Shown here piece after piece: positions 47,316-55,291 of a stretch of 64,000 bases of DNA. The DNA is taken from positions 1-64,000 of the forward strand of contig NZ_CAJE01000017.1 of assembly GCF_000308215.1 (NCBI RefSeq), in the 5' to 3' direction. The notes under the pieces were generated by a model. The model worked only from the letters and a program-made list of their open reading frames with translations. It searched no databases and was not told where the DNA came from. The position numbers were made by a program, and so were the translations under genes. This DNA comes from Methanomassiliicoccus luminyensis B10. GTDB lineage: Archaea; Thermoplasmatota; Thermoplasmata; Methanomassiliicoccales; Methanomassiliicoccaceae. The stretch's first letter is position 1. Each line of letters starts with the position of its first letter.

Positions 47316-48542
47316 TCATGGACCGCCGGGGCATTTCTCCAGTGCTAGCTCCAGGTCCCTTATGATGTCCTCGGGATCTTCCAGGCCCACCGAGAAGCGG
47401 AAAACGCCCTTCCCCGCGTACTGGTCCCAGGACTCCCGCTGCTCTGGAGTGTCGAGCCTGAAGGATGTCTCCAGCATGTCGTCCGTGGGCAGGTAGAACA
47501 GCAGGGAACGCTGGTGTCCCAGCGAAACGGCGTAGTGGATTATCTGCAGTTCCCTGGCGAAGACCTCCGCCGCGGCGGGGCCGTCCTCCATCTGGAACGT
47601 GATCATGCCGGAGAAGTTCTTCATCTGCCTCTTCGCCAGCTCATGCTGGGGGTGGCTCTCCAGCCCGGGGTAGATGACCTTCTTTACCTTGGAGTGGCCC
47701 TCCAGGAAGCGGGCGACCTGGAGCGCGTTCTCCTGGTGCGCCCTCATCCGCAGGGGGAACGTGGCAAGGCCCCGCATGATGAGCCAGGCGTTGAACGGGC
47801 TGAGAGCTGCGCCGAAGCGGATGCCGACGGTCCTGCGGAGCTGCGCCAGCTCTTCCTTGGGGCCGAGGACCGCCCCTCCCAGGGCGTCGCCGTGGCCGCT
47901 CAGGTACTTGGTCAGGGAATGGACCACGAAGTCGGCGCCGAGGTCGAGGGGGCGCGTGGCGATGGGGGTGGCGAAGGTAGAATCGACCGCCAGTTTCGCT
48001 CCCGCCTTATGCGCGATGTCGGCGACCGCGGCGATATCGGTGATGCGGAGGAGAGGATTGCAGGGAGTCTCGATGTAGATCAGCTTGGTGTTCTTCTTGA
48101 CCGCACCTTTCACCGCGTCCAGGTCGGAGGTGTCGACCTTGGTGACCTCTATCCCCAGCCCGGGGACCGTATCGTTGGTCATCTCCGACAGCGCGGCATA
48201 GGCCACGTCGCTCACCACGACGTGGTCCCCCGCCCGGAGGACGTGGAACAGCAGCGCGGAGATCGCCGCCATCCCGCTGCTGAGGGCCACCGAGGCCTCG
48301 GCGTTCTCCAGCGCGGCGAGCTTTACCTCGAGCTGATGGACGGTAGGATTGCCCCACCGGGTGTACACCCAGCCCGCGTCCTCCTCCATGCCCCGCGCTG
48401 AGAAGCCGGTGCTCGCTTCGGTGACGAATGTAGTGGACATGACGATGTTCGGCGCGGATGCTTTGGTCACGGGGTCCGGTTCCTCCCCGGCGTGGATGGA
48501 GGTCGTGCTTATCCCTGTCGGGAACGTGATCTTGCGAGACAC
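47316..48542 (-). CDS. Cys/Met-metabolism PLP enzyme (cystathionine gamma-synthase / methionine gamma-lyase type)
   Basis: About 408 aa, fold type I PLP enzyme. The N-terminus TTSIHAGEEPDP and YTRWGNPT, the SSGMAAI phosphate loop, the Asp in VDSTFATP, and the PLP-binding Lys in HSLTKYLSGHGD are all present. These enzymes catalyse gamma- or beta-elimination/replacement on sulfur amino acids (cystathionine, homocysteine, methionine); the exact reaction cannot be decided from motifs. GTG 48542 gives a family-like N-terminus; an earlier frame to 48635 has no support. Stand-alone gene. Confidence 0.88.
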   Translation of the reverse strand: MSRKITFPTGISTTSIHAGEEPDPVTKASAPNIVMSTTFVTEASTGFSARGMEEDAGWVYTRWGNPTVHQLEVKLAALENAEASVALSSGMAAISALLFHVLRAGDHVVVSDVAYAALSEMTNDTVPGLGIEVTKVDTSDLDAVKGAVKKNTKLIYIETPCNPLLRITDIAAVADIAHKAGAKLAVDSTFATPIATRPLDLGADFVVHSLTKYLSGHGDALGGAVLGPKEELAQLRRTVGIRFGAALSPFNAWLIMRGLATFPLRMRAHQENALQVARFLEGHSKVKKVIYPGLESHPQHELAKRQMKNFSGMITFQMEDGPAAAEVFARELQIIHYAVSLGHQRSLLFYLPTDDMLETSFRLDTPEQRESWDQYAGKGVFRFSVGLEDPEDIIRDLELALEKCPGGP

Positions 48543-48677
48543 GAGGTGAAAGATTATGCCGCGGTAGATAACTGGTAGGTCGTCCGGTAGGTCGGAACGG
48601 AATAATCCGAGGGTAGGCGGTGACGCCGCCCCCATGCCAATCTAGAAGAACGGCATATGATGGTACCGTGCCGGGGG

Positions 48678-49496
48678 ATGCCGACGGGCAAGAAGGAAAG
48701 CTACGCGAAAGAGGTGAGGGACCTGCTGTCCGGATATCTCCGGACCGCCGACGATGGAAAGACCCGCGAGTACCTGGCCAGGAACAGCAGCCTCCCCGGC
48801 CCGCGGGGGAACCTGGAACTGGCCCATGCGTTCGCCGACGAGGTGGGGACGCTCTCCGGGACGGAGCCGGGGAAGATGTGGGAGCTCGCTTCCAGCTTGT
48901 CCTCCCTGTCCCCGGACGAGGCGCCGGTGAACGACCCCAAAGAGCTGATACCGTTCTGCGGGGCCGTGGCCATCGGAGCGATAGGCTCGATGCAGGAAGG
49001 ATATGAACAGAAGGCGCTCGCCCGCCTGAGGGAGAAGGCGGAGGACCCCCGCTGGAGGACCCGGGAGGGCGTGGCCATGGGCCTTCAGAGGATCATCGGG
49101 AAGCGGGGGTCGAGGATAGTGAAGGAGCTTGACAGCTGGATCGCCGAGGACCGCTGGCTGGTCATGAGGGCGGCGGCCGCAGGAGTGGCCGAGCCCGCTT
49201 TGCTGAAGGACCCGAACACTGCCGCGGAGGCTTTGGAGATCCACAGGAAGATCGTCGCCCGCATGCTCGCTTCCGATCATCGGAGATCAGAAGGGTTCAG
49301 GACCCTGAGGCAGGCGCTCGGGTACTCCCTCAGCGTAGCGGTGTGCGCATGCCCTGAAGAAGGGTTCGGCTACCTGCGCGAGCTGGTGGGAGCGGACGAC
49401 CCCGATGTGCGGTGGATCGTCAAAGAGAACCTGAAAAAGAACCGGCTCCTCAGGGGCTTCCCCGGCGAGACAGGAGCGCTGAAGGCCCTGATATGA
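48678..49496 (+). CDS. HEAT-like alpha-helical repeat protein
   Basis: 272 aa, entirely helical, no membrane segments. Paired helices such as RTREGVAMGLQRIIGKRGSRIVKELDSWIAEDRWLVMRAAAAGVAEP and DPDVRWIVKENLKKNRL are typical of HEAT/DNA-alkylation-repeat scaffolds. No glycosylase active-site Asp/Trp could be assigned. An ATG at 48657 is open too. Function unknown; likely a protein- or nucleic-acid-binding scaffold. Confidence 0.65.
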   Translation: MPTGKKESYAKEVRDLLSGYLRTADDGKTREYLARNSSLPGPRGNLELAHAFADEVGTLSGTEPGKMWELASSLSSLSPDEAPVNDPKELIPFCGAVAIGAIGSMQEGYEQKALARLREKAEDPRWRTREGVAMGLQRIIGKRGSRIVKELDSWIAEDRWLVMRAAAAGVAEPALLKDPNTAAEALEIHRKIVARMLASDHRRSEGFRTLRQALGYSLSVAVCACPEEGFGYLRELVGADDPDVRWIVKENLKKNRLLRGFPGETGALKALI

Positions 49497-49511
49497 TCTG
49501 GCCGTCCGTCC

Positions 49512-49895
49512 TCAGGACTGCACGAACTTGATGTATTCGAGGCCCTCGTTCTTCTGGAAGGCCGACATCATGTCCCTCACGGCGCCGGCGTCCCCGCTGA
49601 CCAGGAACACGTCCAGGCACTTGCCGTTCTTCAGGTGGGAGTGCACCTGAGTAAGTATGGTGCTCCTGTACTGGTGGCTGGCCTCGTCCATCTCGTGCCC
49701 CGCGCCGGACTTGTGCACGGCGATGACGATCCCCTCGATGGCGCCTTCCAGCTTCTCCCGTTCCCTTATCTCCGCTTCGGCTGACCTCAGGCAGACCCTG
49801 ATAGCCTCGCTCCTGCCGGCAAGCCCCAGCATCTTCTGGAGCTTGTCAAGGTCCTCAAGGTTCTTGTCGGTCAGAGAGACGCTGACGATCGACAT
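49512..49895 (-). CDS. nikR: NikR-type nickel-responsive regulator
   Basis: 127 aa. An N-terminal ribbon-helix-helix (MSIVSVSLTDKNLEDLDKLQKMLGLAGRSEAIR) is followed by an ACT-like metal domain with the nickel ligands: His in ASHQYR, then VHSHL (H-x-H) and KCLDVFLV (Cys). These correspond to the H76/H87/H89/C95 set of E. coli NikR. The start at 49895 matches family N-termini; upstream ATGs at 49904 and 49982 are less likely. It is transcribed divergently from a metal importer, and its own TATA box lies inside an inverted repeat, suggesting autoregulation and control of the importer by nickel. Confidence 0.88.
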   Translation of the reverse strand: MSIVSVSLTDKNLEDLDKLQKMLGLAGRSEAIRVCLRSAEAEIREREKLEGAIEGIVIAVHKSGAGHEMDEASHQYRSTILTQVHSHLKNGKCLDVFLVSGDAGAVRDMMSAFQKNEGLEYIKFVQS

Positions 49896-49922
49896 ATTTC
49901 GCATGGGTAGGTGAATGTTATT

Positions 49923-49970
49923 AGCATATTTATGTATGCTCACGCCGTTGTTAATAGTTAGGACTATATC
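49923..49970. promoter_or_regulatory. Divergent nikR / metal-importer promoter with inverted repeat
   Basis: AGCATA-N6-TATGCT at 49923-49940 is a perfect 6-bp inverted repeat overlapping CATAAATATG, the likely nikR TATA box. TTGTTAATAGTT (49948-49959) and ACTATATCC (49963-49971) follow toward the importer gene. Confidence 0.55.
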
Positions 49971-50002
49971 CATTATTATCATCTAATGGCCATAGTGAGA
50001 GA

Positions 50003-50977
50003 ATGTCCTTAAACAGGAAGTCACGCACCATAATCGCACTGGCCGTCGTCGGTGCCCTGGTACTATCCGGCGGATTCGCTTTTGCCTACTATAGCACAGG
50101 ACAGAGCTCGGACAAGATGCAGGTGGTGGCGACGTTCTATCCTCTGTACTACTTTTCCTCCGAGATCGGGAAGGACAAGGCTGACGTGAGCATGCTCATC
50201 CCCGACAACGCGGAGCCGCATTCATGGGAGCCGCGCCCCTCCGACGTGGTGAAGGTGGACAAAGCCGATATCCTCGTGTACAACGGCGCGGGCTTCGAGC
50301 CGTGGATGGATGAGTTCCTTGAGCTGACCACTAAAAAGGAGGTTGTCGTGGTGGACACCAGCAAGAACGTGTCCCTGATGGAGGGGCATGATCATGATCA
50401 CGAGGAGGGAGAAGAGCATGATCATGAAGAGGAGGAGCACGACCACGGGCCCAACGATCCCCACTTCTGGCTCGACCCAAGGAGCGCCAAGGTGCAGGTA
50501 GATAATATCCTGGCCGCCTTCGTGGAGGCGGACCCCGACAACGCCGACTTCTACGAGGCCAACGCCGAGGACCTCAAGTCCCGGCTGGACGCCTTGGACC
50601 AGGAGTTCGCGGACGGCCTGGCCGATCGGACCAAGGACGATATCGTGACCACTCACGAGGGGTTCAATTACCTCGCCGCCAGGTACGGGTTCAACGTGCA
50701 CAGTGTCATGGGCATATACGCCGATACGGGCGACATTACTCCTGAGGCCATGGCCGAGCTTGAAGACCTCATCAACGATCTCGGGATCGGCTACATCTTC
50801 GGGGAGCCGACCTACTCGGACACTACCATCGAGAGCCTGGCCCATGACACCGGCGCCGAGGTGCTCATCCTCGACGGCATACACGGGCGGTCCGGACCGC
50901 ACGCGGACATGGACTACTTCGAGATAATGCGGGCGAACCTGCAGGCGCTGCGGACCGGCCTGGGAGTAAGCACTTAA
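50003..50977 (+). CDS. ZnuA/TroA-type metal-binding protein of ABC importer
   Basis: 324 aa lipoprotein-like or anchored cluster A-I binding protein. N-terminal signal anchor (TIIALAVVGALVLSGGFAFA), PHSWEPRPSD with the first metal His, a His/Asp/Glu-rich flexible loop (HDHDHEEGEEHDHEEEEHDHG, about residues 128-148), DPHFWLDP (second His), a TTHEGFNYLA (third His) and DGIHG near the end. This family carries Zn or Mn; the divergent NikR makes nickel a possible cargo here. First gene of a three-gene operon. Confidence 0.9.
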   Translation: MSLNRKSRTIIALAVVGALVLSGGFAFAYYSTGQSSDKMQVVATFYPLYYFSSEIGKDKADVSMLIPDNAEPHSWEPRPSDVVKVDKADILVYNGAGFEPWMDEFLELTTKKEVVVVDTSKNVSLMEGHDHDHEEGEEHDHEEEEHDHGPNDPHFWLDPRSAKVQVDNILAAFVEADPDNADFYEANAEDLKSRLDALDQEFADGLADRTKDDIVTTHEGFNYLAARYGFNVHSVMGIYADTGDITPEAMAELEDLINDLGIGYIFGEPTYSDTTIESLAHDTGAEVLILDGIHGRSGPHADMDYFEIMRANLQALRTGLGVST

Positions 50978-51003
50978 ATCCCCCTTTTCATGTGGTGAGC
51001 GGA

Positions 51004-51783
51004 ATGGTCGAAAAGGTAGTAGAGATCAGGGACCTGGTCGTCAAGTACGGCAACAACACCGCCCTCGACGGGGTGTCGCTGGATGTCGAGAAGGGGGATG
51101 TGCTGGGCATCATCGGCCCCAACGGAGGAGGGAAGACGACCCTCCTCAACGCGATGCTCGGCAATGTCAAGATCGCCTCCGGCTCGGTGAAGCTGTTCGG
51201 TACCGAGCTGGGGAAGTTCAGGGACCACCACAAGATCGGGTACGTCTCGCAGCACGCCATCCAGTTCGATCCCCTGTTCCCCGCCACGGTGGAGGAGATC
51301 GTGCGCCTGGGGTGCATCACCCGCAACAGGCTGGGGCGCAGGCTTTCCTCCGATGACAAGAGGGCGGTCCGCGAGGCCATGGAGCTGGTCGGCATCGACA
51401 ATGTGAGGGGGAAGAAGATCAGCGAGCTGTCCGGCGGGCAGAAGCAGCGCATCTTCATCGCCAAGGCGCTGGTCAGGGAGCCGGAGCTGATCATCCTCGA
51501 TGAGGCGGCCAGCGGGCTGGACGTCGGCATCCAGGACCGCTTCGTCAAGCTGCTCCGGAAGCTGAGGGATGAAAGGGGAGTGACGGTCATCACCGTCTCC
51601 CATGACATCTCCAGCGTGATGTGCCAGGCCAATAAGCTGGCCATCGTCAACCGCAAGCTGGAGTTCACCGAGATCACCGAGGGAACGGACCCTCACCAGG
51701 CTATGAGGGACGCCTACGGCGAGCATTTCACCTTCGTGTTCCACCACGAGCGCGACGGCTGCGTAGGCCACAACCATGGGTGA
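51004..51783 (+). CDS. ZnuC-type metal ABC transporter ATPase
   Basis: 259 aa. Walker A GPNGGGKTT, signature LSGGQKQR, Walker B LIILDEAASGLD, switch His in VSHDIS. The C-terminus FVFHHERDGCVGHNHG is His-rich and may bind metal. Start ATG 51004, 26 bp after the binding-protein stop; ATG 50992 is also open. Downstream permease overlaps or nearly touches. Confidence 0.92.
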   Translation: MVEKVVEIRDLVVKYGNNTALDGVSLDVEKGDVLGIIGPNGGGKTTLLNAMLGNVKIASGSVKLFGTELGKFRDHHKIGYVSQHAIQFDPLFPATVEEIVRLGCITRNRLGRRLSSDDKRAVREAMELVGIDNVRGKKISELSGGQKQRIFIAKALVREPELIILDEAASGLDVGIQDRFVKLLRKLRDERGVTVITVSHDISSVMCQANKLAIVNRKLEFTEITEGTDPHQAMRDAYGEHFTFVFHHERDGCVGHNHG

Positions 51784-51787
51784 GAAC

Positions 51788-52705
51788 ATGCTGGAGATCA
51801 ACGACCTTATCAACATGTTCGAGTACGCCTTCTTCCAGCGCGCCTTCATCGGCGGGCTGTTCGCGGCCGCCCTGTGCTCCTTGTTGGGAGTGTTCATTGT
51901 GCTGAGGCGGGCGGCGCTCATCGGCGAGGGGGTCGCCCACCTCTCCTTCGGCGGCATCGCCCTGGGCCTGTTCATGTCGGTGTACCCTCTCGACACTGCC
52001 CTCCTGATGTCGCTGGTGGGCATCTTCGCCATCTCCTACATGCAGCGCAAGAAGATCGTGTACTCGGAGATGGCCATCGGCATCATGATCGCCTTCGGCC
52101 TCGGCCTGGGCTCAGTGCTGGCGAGCCTCAGCGGCGGCTTCAGCGTGGACCTGTTCTCTTACCTGTTCGGCTCCATCCTGACCATCTCCAACAGCGATCT
52201 CACGCTGATCGTCGGCCTGTCCCTCGCCGTGCTGGCGTTCGTGCTCCTGTTCTTCAAGGAGCTGATGCACATGACCTTTGACGAACAGGGCGCCAGGCTG
52301 TCCGGGATACCGGTGTTCTGGCTCGACCTGGCGTTCAACGTCGTGCTCGCTTTCACCGTGGTGGTGTCGATCAAGATCGTCGGCTCGCTCCTCGTATCCG
52401 CCCTGATCATCATCCCCGCCTCCTCGGCGATGCAGCTCTCGAGGTCGTTCCGGGGGACCGTTGCCATCAGCGTCGTTCTCGGCGCCATGGCGGTAGTGGC
52501 GGGCCTGGTGGCCTCATTCGTCTACGATGTCGCCACGGGCGGCGCCATCGTTCTGTGCAGCATCGGCATATTCCTGCTGTGCATATTGTTCAAGAAGATC
52601 CAGGGGAAGGAGGAGGGGGCGCCCGAGTACGAGAACGCGAAGCAGGGCGACCTCATCAGGATCGAGAGCGAGGCGCCCACGGCCGATGCCAAGGACCGAC
52701 CGTGA
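51788..52705 (+). CDS. ZnuB-type metal ABC transporter permease
   Basis: 305 aa, eight or nine membrane helices with RRAALIGEGVAHLSFGGIALG (the conserved region of ABC-3 permeases) and the SIKIVGSLLVSALIIIPASSA block. The start is ATG 51788 (GGTGA upstream) or ATG 51776, which overlaps the ATPase stop. A charged cytoplasmic tail of about 45 residues follows the last helix. With 50003 and 51004 it forms one divalent-metal importer. Confidence 0.92.
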   Translation: MLEINDLINMFEYAFFQRAFIGGLFAAALCSLLGVFIVLRRAALIGEGVAHLSFGGIALGLFMSVYPLDTALLMSLVGIFAISYMQRKKIVYSEMAIGIMIAFGLGLGSVLASLSGGFSVDLFSYLFGSILTISNSDLTLIVGLSLAVLAFVLLFFKELMHMTFDEQGARLSGIPVFWLDLAFNVVLAFTVVVSIKIVGSLLVSALIIIPASSAMQLSRSFRGTVAISVVLGAMAVVAGLVASFVYDVATGGAIVLCSIGIFLLCILFKKIQGKEEGAPEYENAKQGDLIRIESEAPTADAKDRP

Positions 52706-52737
52706 TCCCGGGGACCTCTTAAGTACGGGGCGGGGGG

Positions 52738-54555
52738 TCAAAGGCCGATCTCTTTGGCCCTCTGGTCCACTCTCTTCTTCACTTCGGCGGACATCTCGAT
52801 CTCGTCCGGCCACTCCCGGGCGAAGCCATCGGCCGGCCCCTTCCTGGTGGCGTCCACGATGACGCTCCTCTCGCCGATCCTTATGTCCCTCAGGGGGTCG
52901 ATGTTGTTGAACGATCTCCAAAGGACCAGGGAGTCGTCGGCGAGGTCGATGTCGTCGTAGAGGACGACCACGCCCTGATCGGCGGTCCTCCCGGCCTCGG
53001 CGAGCCTGCCGATGAAATGGTTCGTGCTCTGCCCTCCCTTCCTCAGGGCGATGAGCTGCAGGGGGTTCCTTGACCCGGGCGCGATGGCCCGGCAGGATAC
53101 GAACCCCCGGTCCAGGGCCCTGAGCGAAGCGATCGTCTCCTCCCCGGAGCCGGTGCGCCCGAACCTCTTCTTCCCCCGGGGAGGCTCCCCTGCCAGCCGG
53201 GCCGTCGCGTCGATGCCCAGCTTGCCGCCGTACAGGGCATGGGGGGCGGAGTGGTCCAGGACGTCGAGCATTCCCTCCGTCACCACCAGGTCGCTCCACG
53301 GGTCCATGGCGTCAAGGAGGTGGGCGAGCAGCCTTTTCTTGTCCCTGAGCAGGGAGGCGTCGTCCACCACCGCGATCATCTTGGCGAAGCTCATCTGGCC
53401 GTTACCCCACAGCGAGCTCATGACCTTTCTCGCCTGCATGGGGTACTCCTTCCTGATGGCTACTACCACGATGTTGTGGAACACCCCCTCCCAGGGCATC
53501 CAGTAGTCGACGATCTCCGGCACGATCATGCGCAGCGGCGGGAGGAACACCCGCTCGGTGGCCTTCGCCATGTAGCAGTCCTCCATGGGAGGACGGCCGA
53601 CCACGGTGGCGCTGTAGATGGCGTCCCGGCGGTGCGTGAGAGCGGTGACGTGGAATACGGGGTACTCGCCCGGCAGCGAGTAGTAGCCAGTATGGTCGCC
53701 GAAGGGGCCCTCGGTCCTCCGCTCCTCCGGGTCGACGTATCCCTCGAGCACGAACTCGGCGGTTGCCGGGACCTCCAGGTCGACGGTCCGGCACTTCACC
53801 AGGTCGACCGGCGAGCCGCGGACGAAGCCGGCCAGGAGCATCTCGTCGAGGCCCTGGGGCATGGGGGCGGTGGCGGCGTAGGTGACCGCGGGATCGGTGC
53901 CGATGGCCACCGCCACTTCCATTCTTTTCCCCGCCCTCCTGTACCCGTCGAAGTAATGGCTCCCGTCCTTGTGCACGTGCCAATGCATCCCGGTGGTGCG
54001 GCGGTCGAACAGCTGCATGCGGTACATGCCCGCGTTGCGCTTCCCTTCCAGGCTCTTGGTGAAGACCACGGGCAGGGTGATGAACCTGCCGCCGTCCTGG
54101 GGCCAGCACTTCAGCGCCGGCAGCAGACCGAGGTCAACGTCGTCCCCTTCCAGCACGACCTCCTGGCAGGGGGGCCGCGACATCCTCCTCACCCGGGGGA
54201 GGCACTTCGAAAGGGACAGCAGCTCCGGGAGGAGAGCGGCCTTCTGCCGGAACGTGGCGGGCGGCCTCATGTCCAGAAGCCCCGAGACCCTGGCACCCAG
54301 CGCGTCAAGGTCCTGGGCCCCCAGGGCCATGGACATTCTCTCCCCGCTCCCGAAGGCATTGGTGAGGACCGGGAACCCGCTGCCCTCTACCCTCTCGAAC
54401 AGCAGCGCCTTGCCGCCGCCGGGGCTCTTGGACATGCGGTCGGTGATCTCCGTTATCTCCAGCTCGGGGGACACCTCCGCCTTGACACGCAGTAGCTCAC
54501 CCTCCGCCTCGAGGCGGGAGAGGAAGTCCCTCAGGTCACGGAACGCGGCTGTCAC
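52738..54555 (-). CDS. UbiD/MqnL-type prenylated-FMN decarboxylase
   Basis: 605 aa. Removes the carboxylate of a (prenylated) aromatic acid using prenyl-FMN. Features: N-terminal FRDLRDFLSRLEAEGELLRV, the prFMN/metal region MHWHVHKDGSHYFDGYRRAGKRMEVAVAIGTDP, and the active-site strand PEERRTEGPFGDHTGYYS. The length near 600 aa is like the menaquinone (futalosine) branch enzymes of epsilon-proteobacteria rather than E. coli UbiD (about 495). GTG 54555 is used: it overlaps the UbiE stop by 20 nt and has GGAG 7 nt before. Last gene of the five-gene operon; the UbiX flavin prenyltransferase it needs is not in this window. Confidence 0.9.
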   Translation of the reverse strand: MTAAFRDLRDFLSRLEAEGELLRVKAEVSPELEITEITDRMSKSPGGGKALLFERVEGSGFPVLTNAFGSGERMSMALGAQDLDALGARVSGLLDMRPPATFRQKAALLPELLSLSKCLPRVRRMSRPPCQEVVLEGDDVDLGLLPALKCWPQDGGRFITLPVVFTKSLEGKRNAGMYRMQLFDRRTTGMHWHVHKDGSHYFDGYRRAGKRMEVAVAIGTDPAVTYAATAPMPQGLDEMLLAGFVRGSPVDLVKCRTVDLEVPATAEFVLEGYVDPEERRTEGPFGDHTGYYSLPGEYPVFHVTALTHRRDAIYSATVVGRPPMEDCYMAKATERVFLPPLRMIVPEIVDYWMPWEGVFHNIVVVAIRKEYPMQARKVMSSLWGNGQMSFAKMIAVVDDASLLRDKKRLLAHLLDAMDPWSDLVVTEGMLDVLDHSAPHALYGGKLGIDATARLAGEPPRGKKRFGRTGSGEETIASLRALDRGFVSCRAIAPGSRNPLQLIALRKGGQSTNHFIGRLAEAGRTADQGVVVLYDDIDLADDSLVLWRSFNNIDPLRDIRIGERSVIVDATRKGPADGFAREWPDEIEMSAEVKKRVDQRAKEIGL

Positions 54556-55291
54556 GGCCCTTCTCCATGACGTACAGGTGGCAGATGTTCATCGTCTGCG
54601 GCACCGAGCTCACGATCCTGAAGCCCTTGCGCTCCATGAGCCGCTCCACCTCGTCCGGAGCCGGGAAGGTCAGGATGGAGTCCCGCAAGTACTCGTAAGC
54701 GGCCTGGTTCCCGGACTGGAACCTCCCGATGAGCGGCATTATCCTGGTCAGGTACAGGAGGTATATCGGGCGGGTGATCCTGCACGCCGGCACCGAGAGC
54801 TCGAGCACCAGGAACCTTCCGCCCGGGCGCAGTACCCGGTGGACCTCTCCCACGAACCTGTCGATGTCCACCATGTTCCTTATCCCGTACGCGACCATGG
54901 CCTTGTCGAAGGTGCCGTCGGGAAAGGGCATCGCCAGAGCGTCGCCCTTCACCAGGGAGTACCGTCCCTTGACCTTCTGCCGCCCCCACTTCCTCTCGGC
55001 CTCCAGCATCATGTTCTTGGAGAGGTCGATGCCCACGATGGAGCACTCCGTCCTCCCGGCGGCCTGGATGGCCATGTCCCCGGTGCCGGTGGCGATGTCC
55101 AGGACCTCGTCCCCTTTCTGGATGTCCAGCCTGTCGAGCCCCTGCTTCCTCCACATGATGTCCGCCGACATCGACATCATGCGGTTCAGGTTGTCATACG
55201 TCGGGGTGATGGCGTCGAACAGCCCCCCTATGGTCTCCGGCCGCTTGTCAATGGCCGCTCCGTTCGTTCCAACATCGCCGCTCTCGCTCAT
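54536..55291 (-). CDS. UbiE/MenG-type quinone C-methyltransferase
   Basis: 251 aa SAM-dependent methyltransferase. FDAITPTYDNLNRMMS near the start and VLDIATGTGD (motif I), VAYGIRNMVD and RPGGRFLVLELS are the standard UbiE/MenG landmarks, so it probably methylates the ring of a demethylquinone. ATG 55291 overlaps the stop of the permease-UbiA fusion by 4 nt, and its own end overlaps the UbiD gene. Soluble. The coupling fixes these three genes as one pathway. Confidence 0.92.
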   Translation of the reverse strand: MSESGDVGTNGAAIDKRPETIGGLFDAITPTYDNLNRMMSMSADIMWRKQGLDRLDIQKGDEVLDIATGTGDMAIQAAGRTECSIVGIDLSKNMMLEAERKWGRQKVKGRYSLVKGDALAMPFPDGTFDKAMVAYGIRNMVDIDRFVGEVHRVLRPGGRFLVLELSVPACRITRPIYLLYLTRIMPLIGRFQSGNQAAYEYLRDSILTFPAPDEVERLMERKGFRIVSSVPQTMNICHLYVMEKGRDSRVP

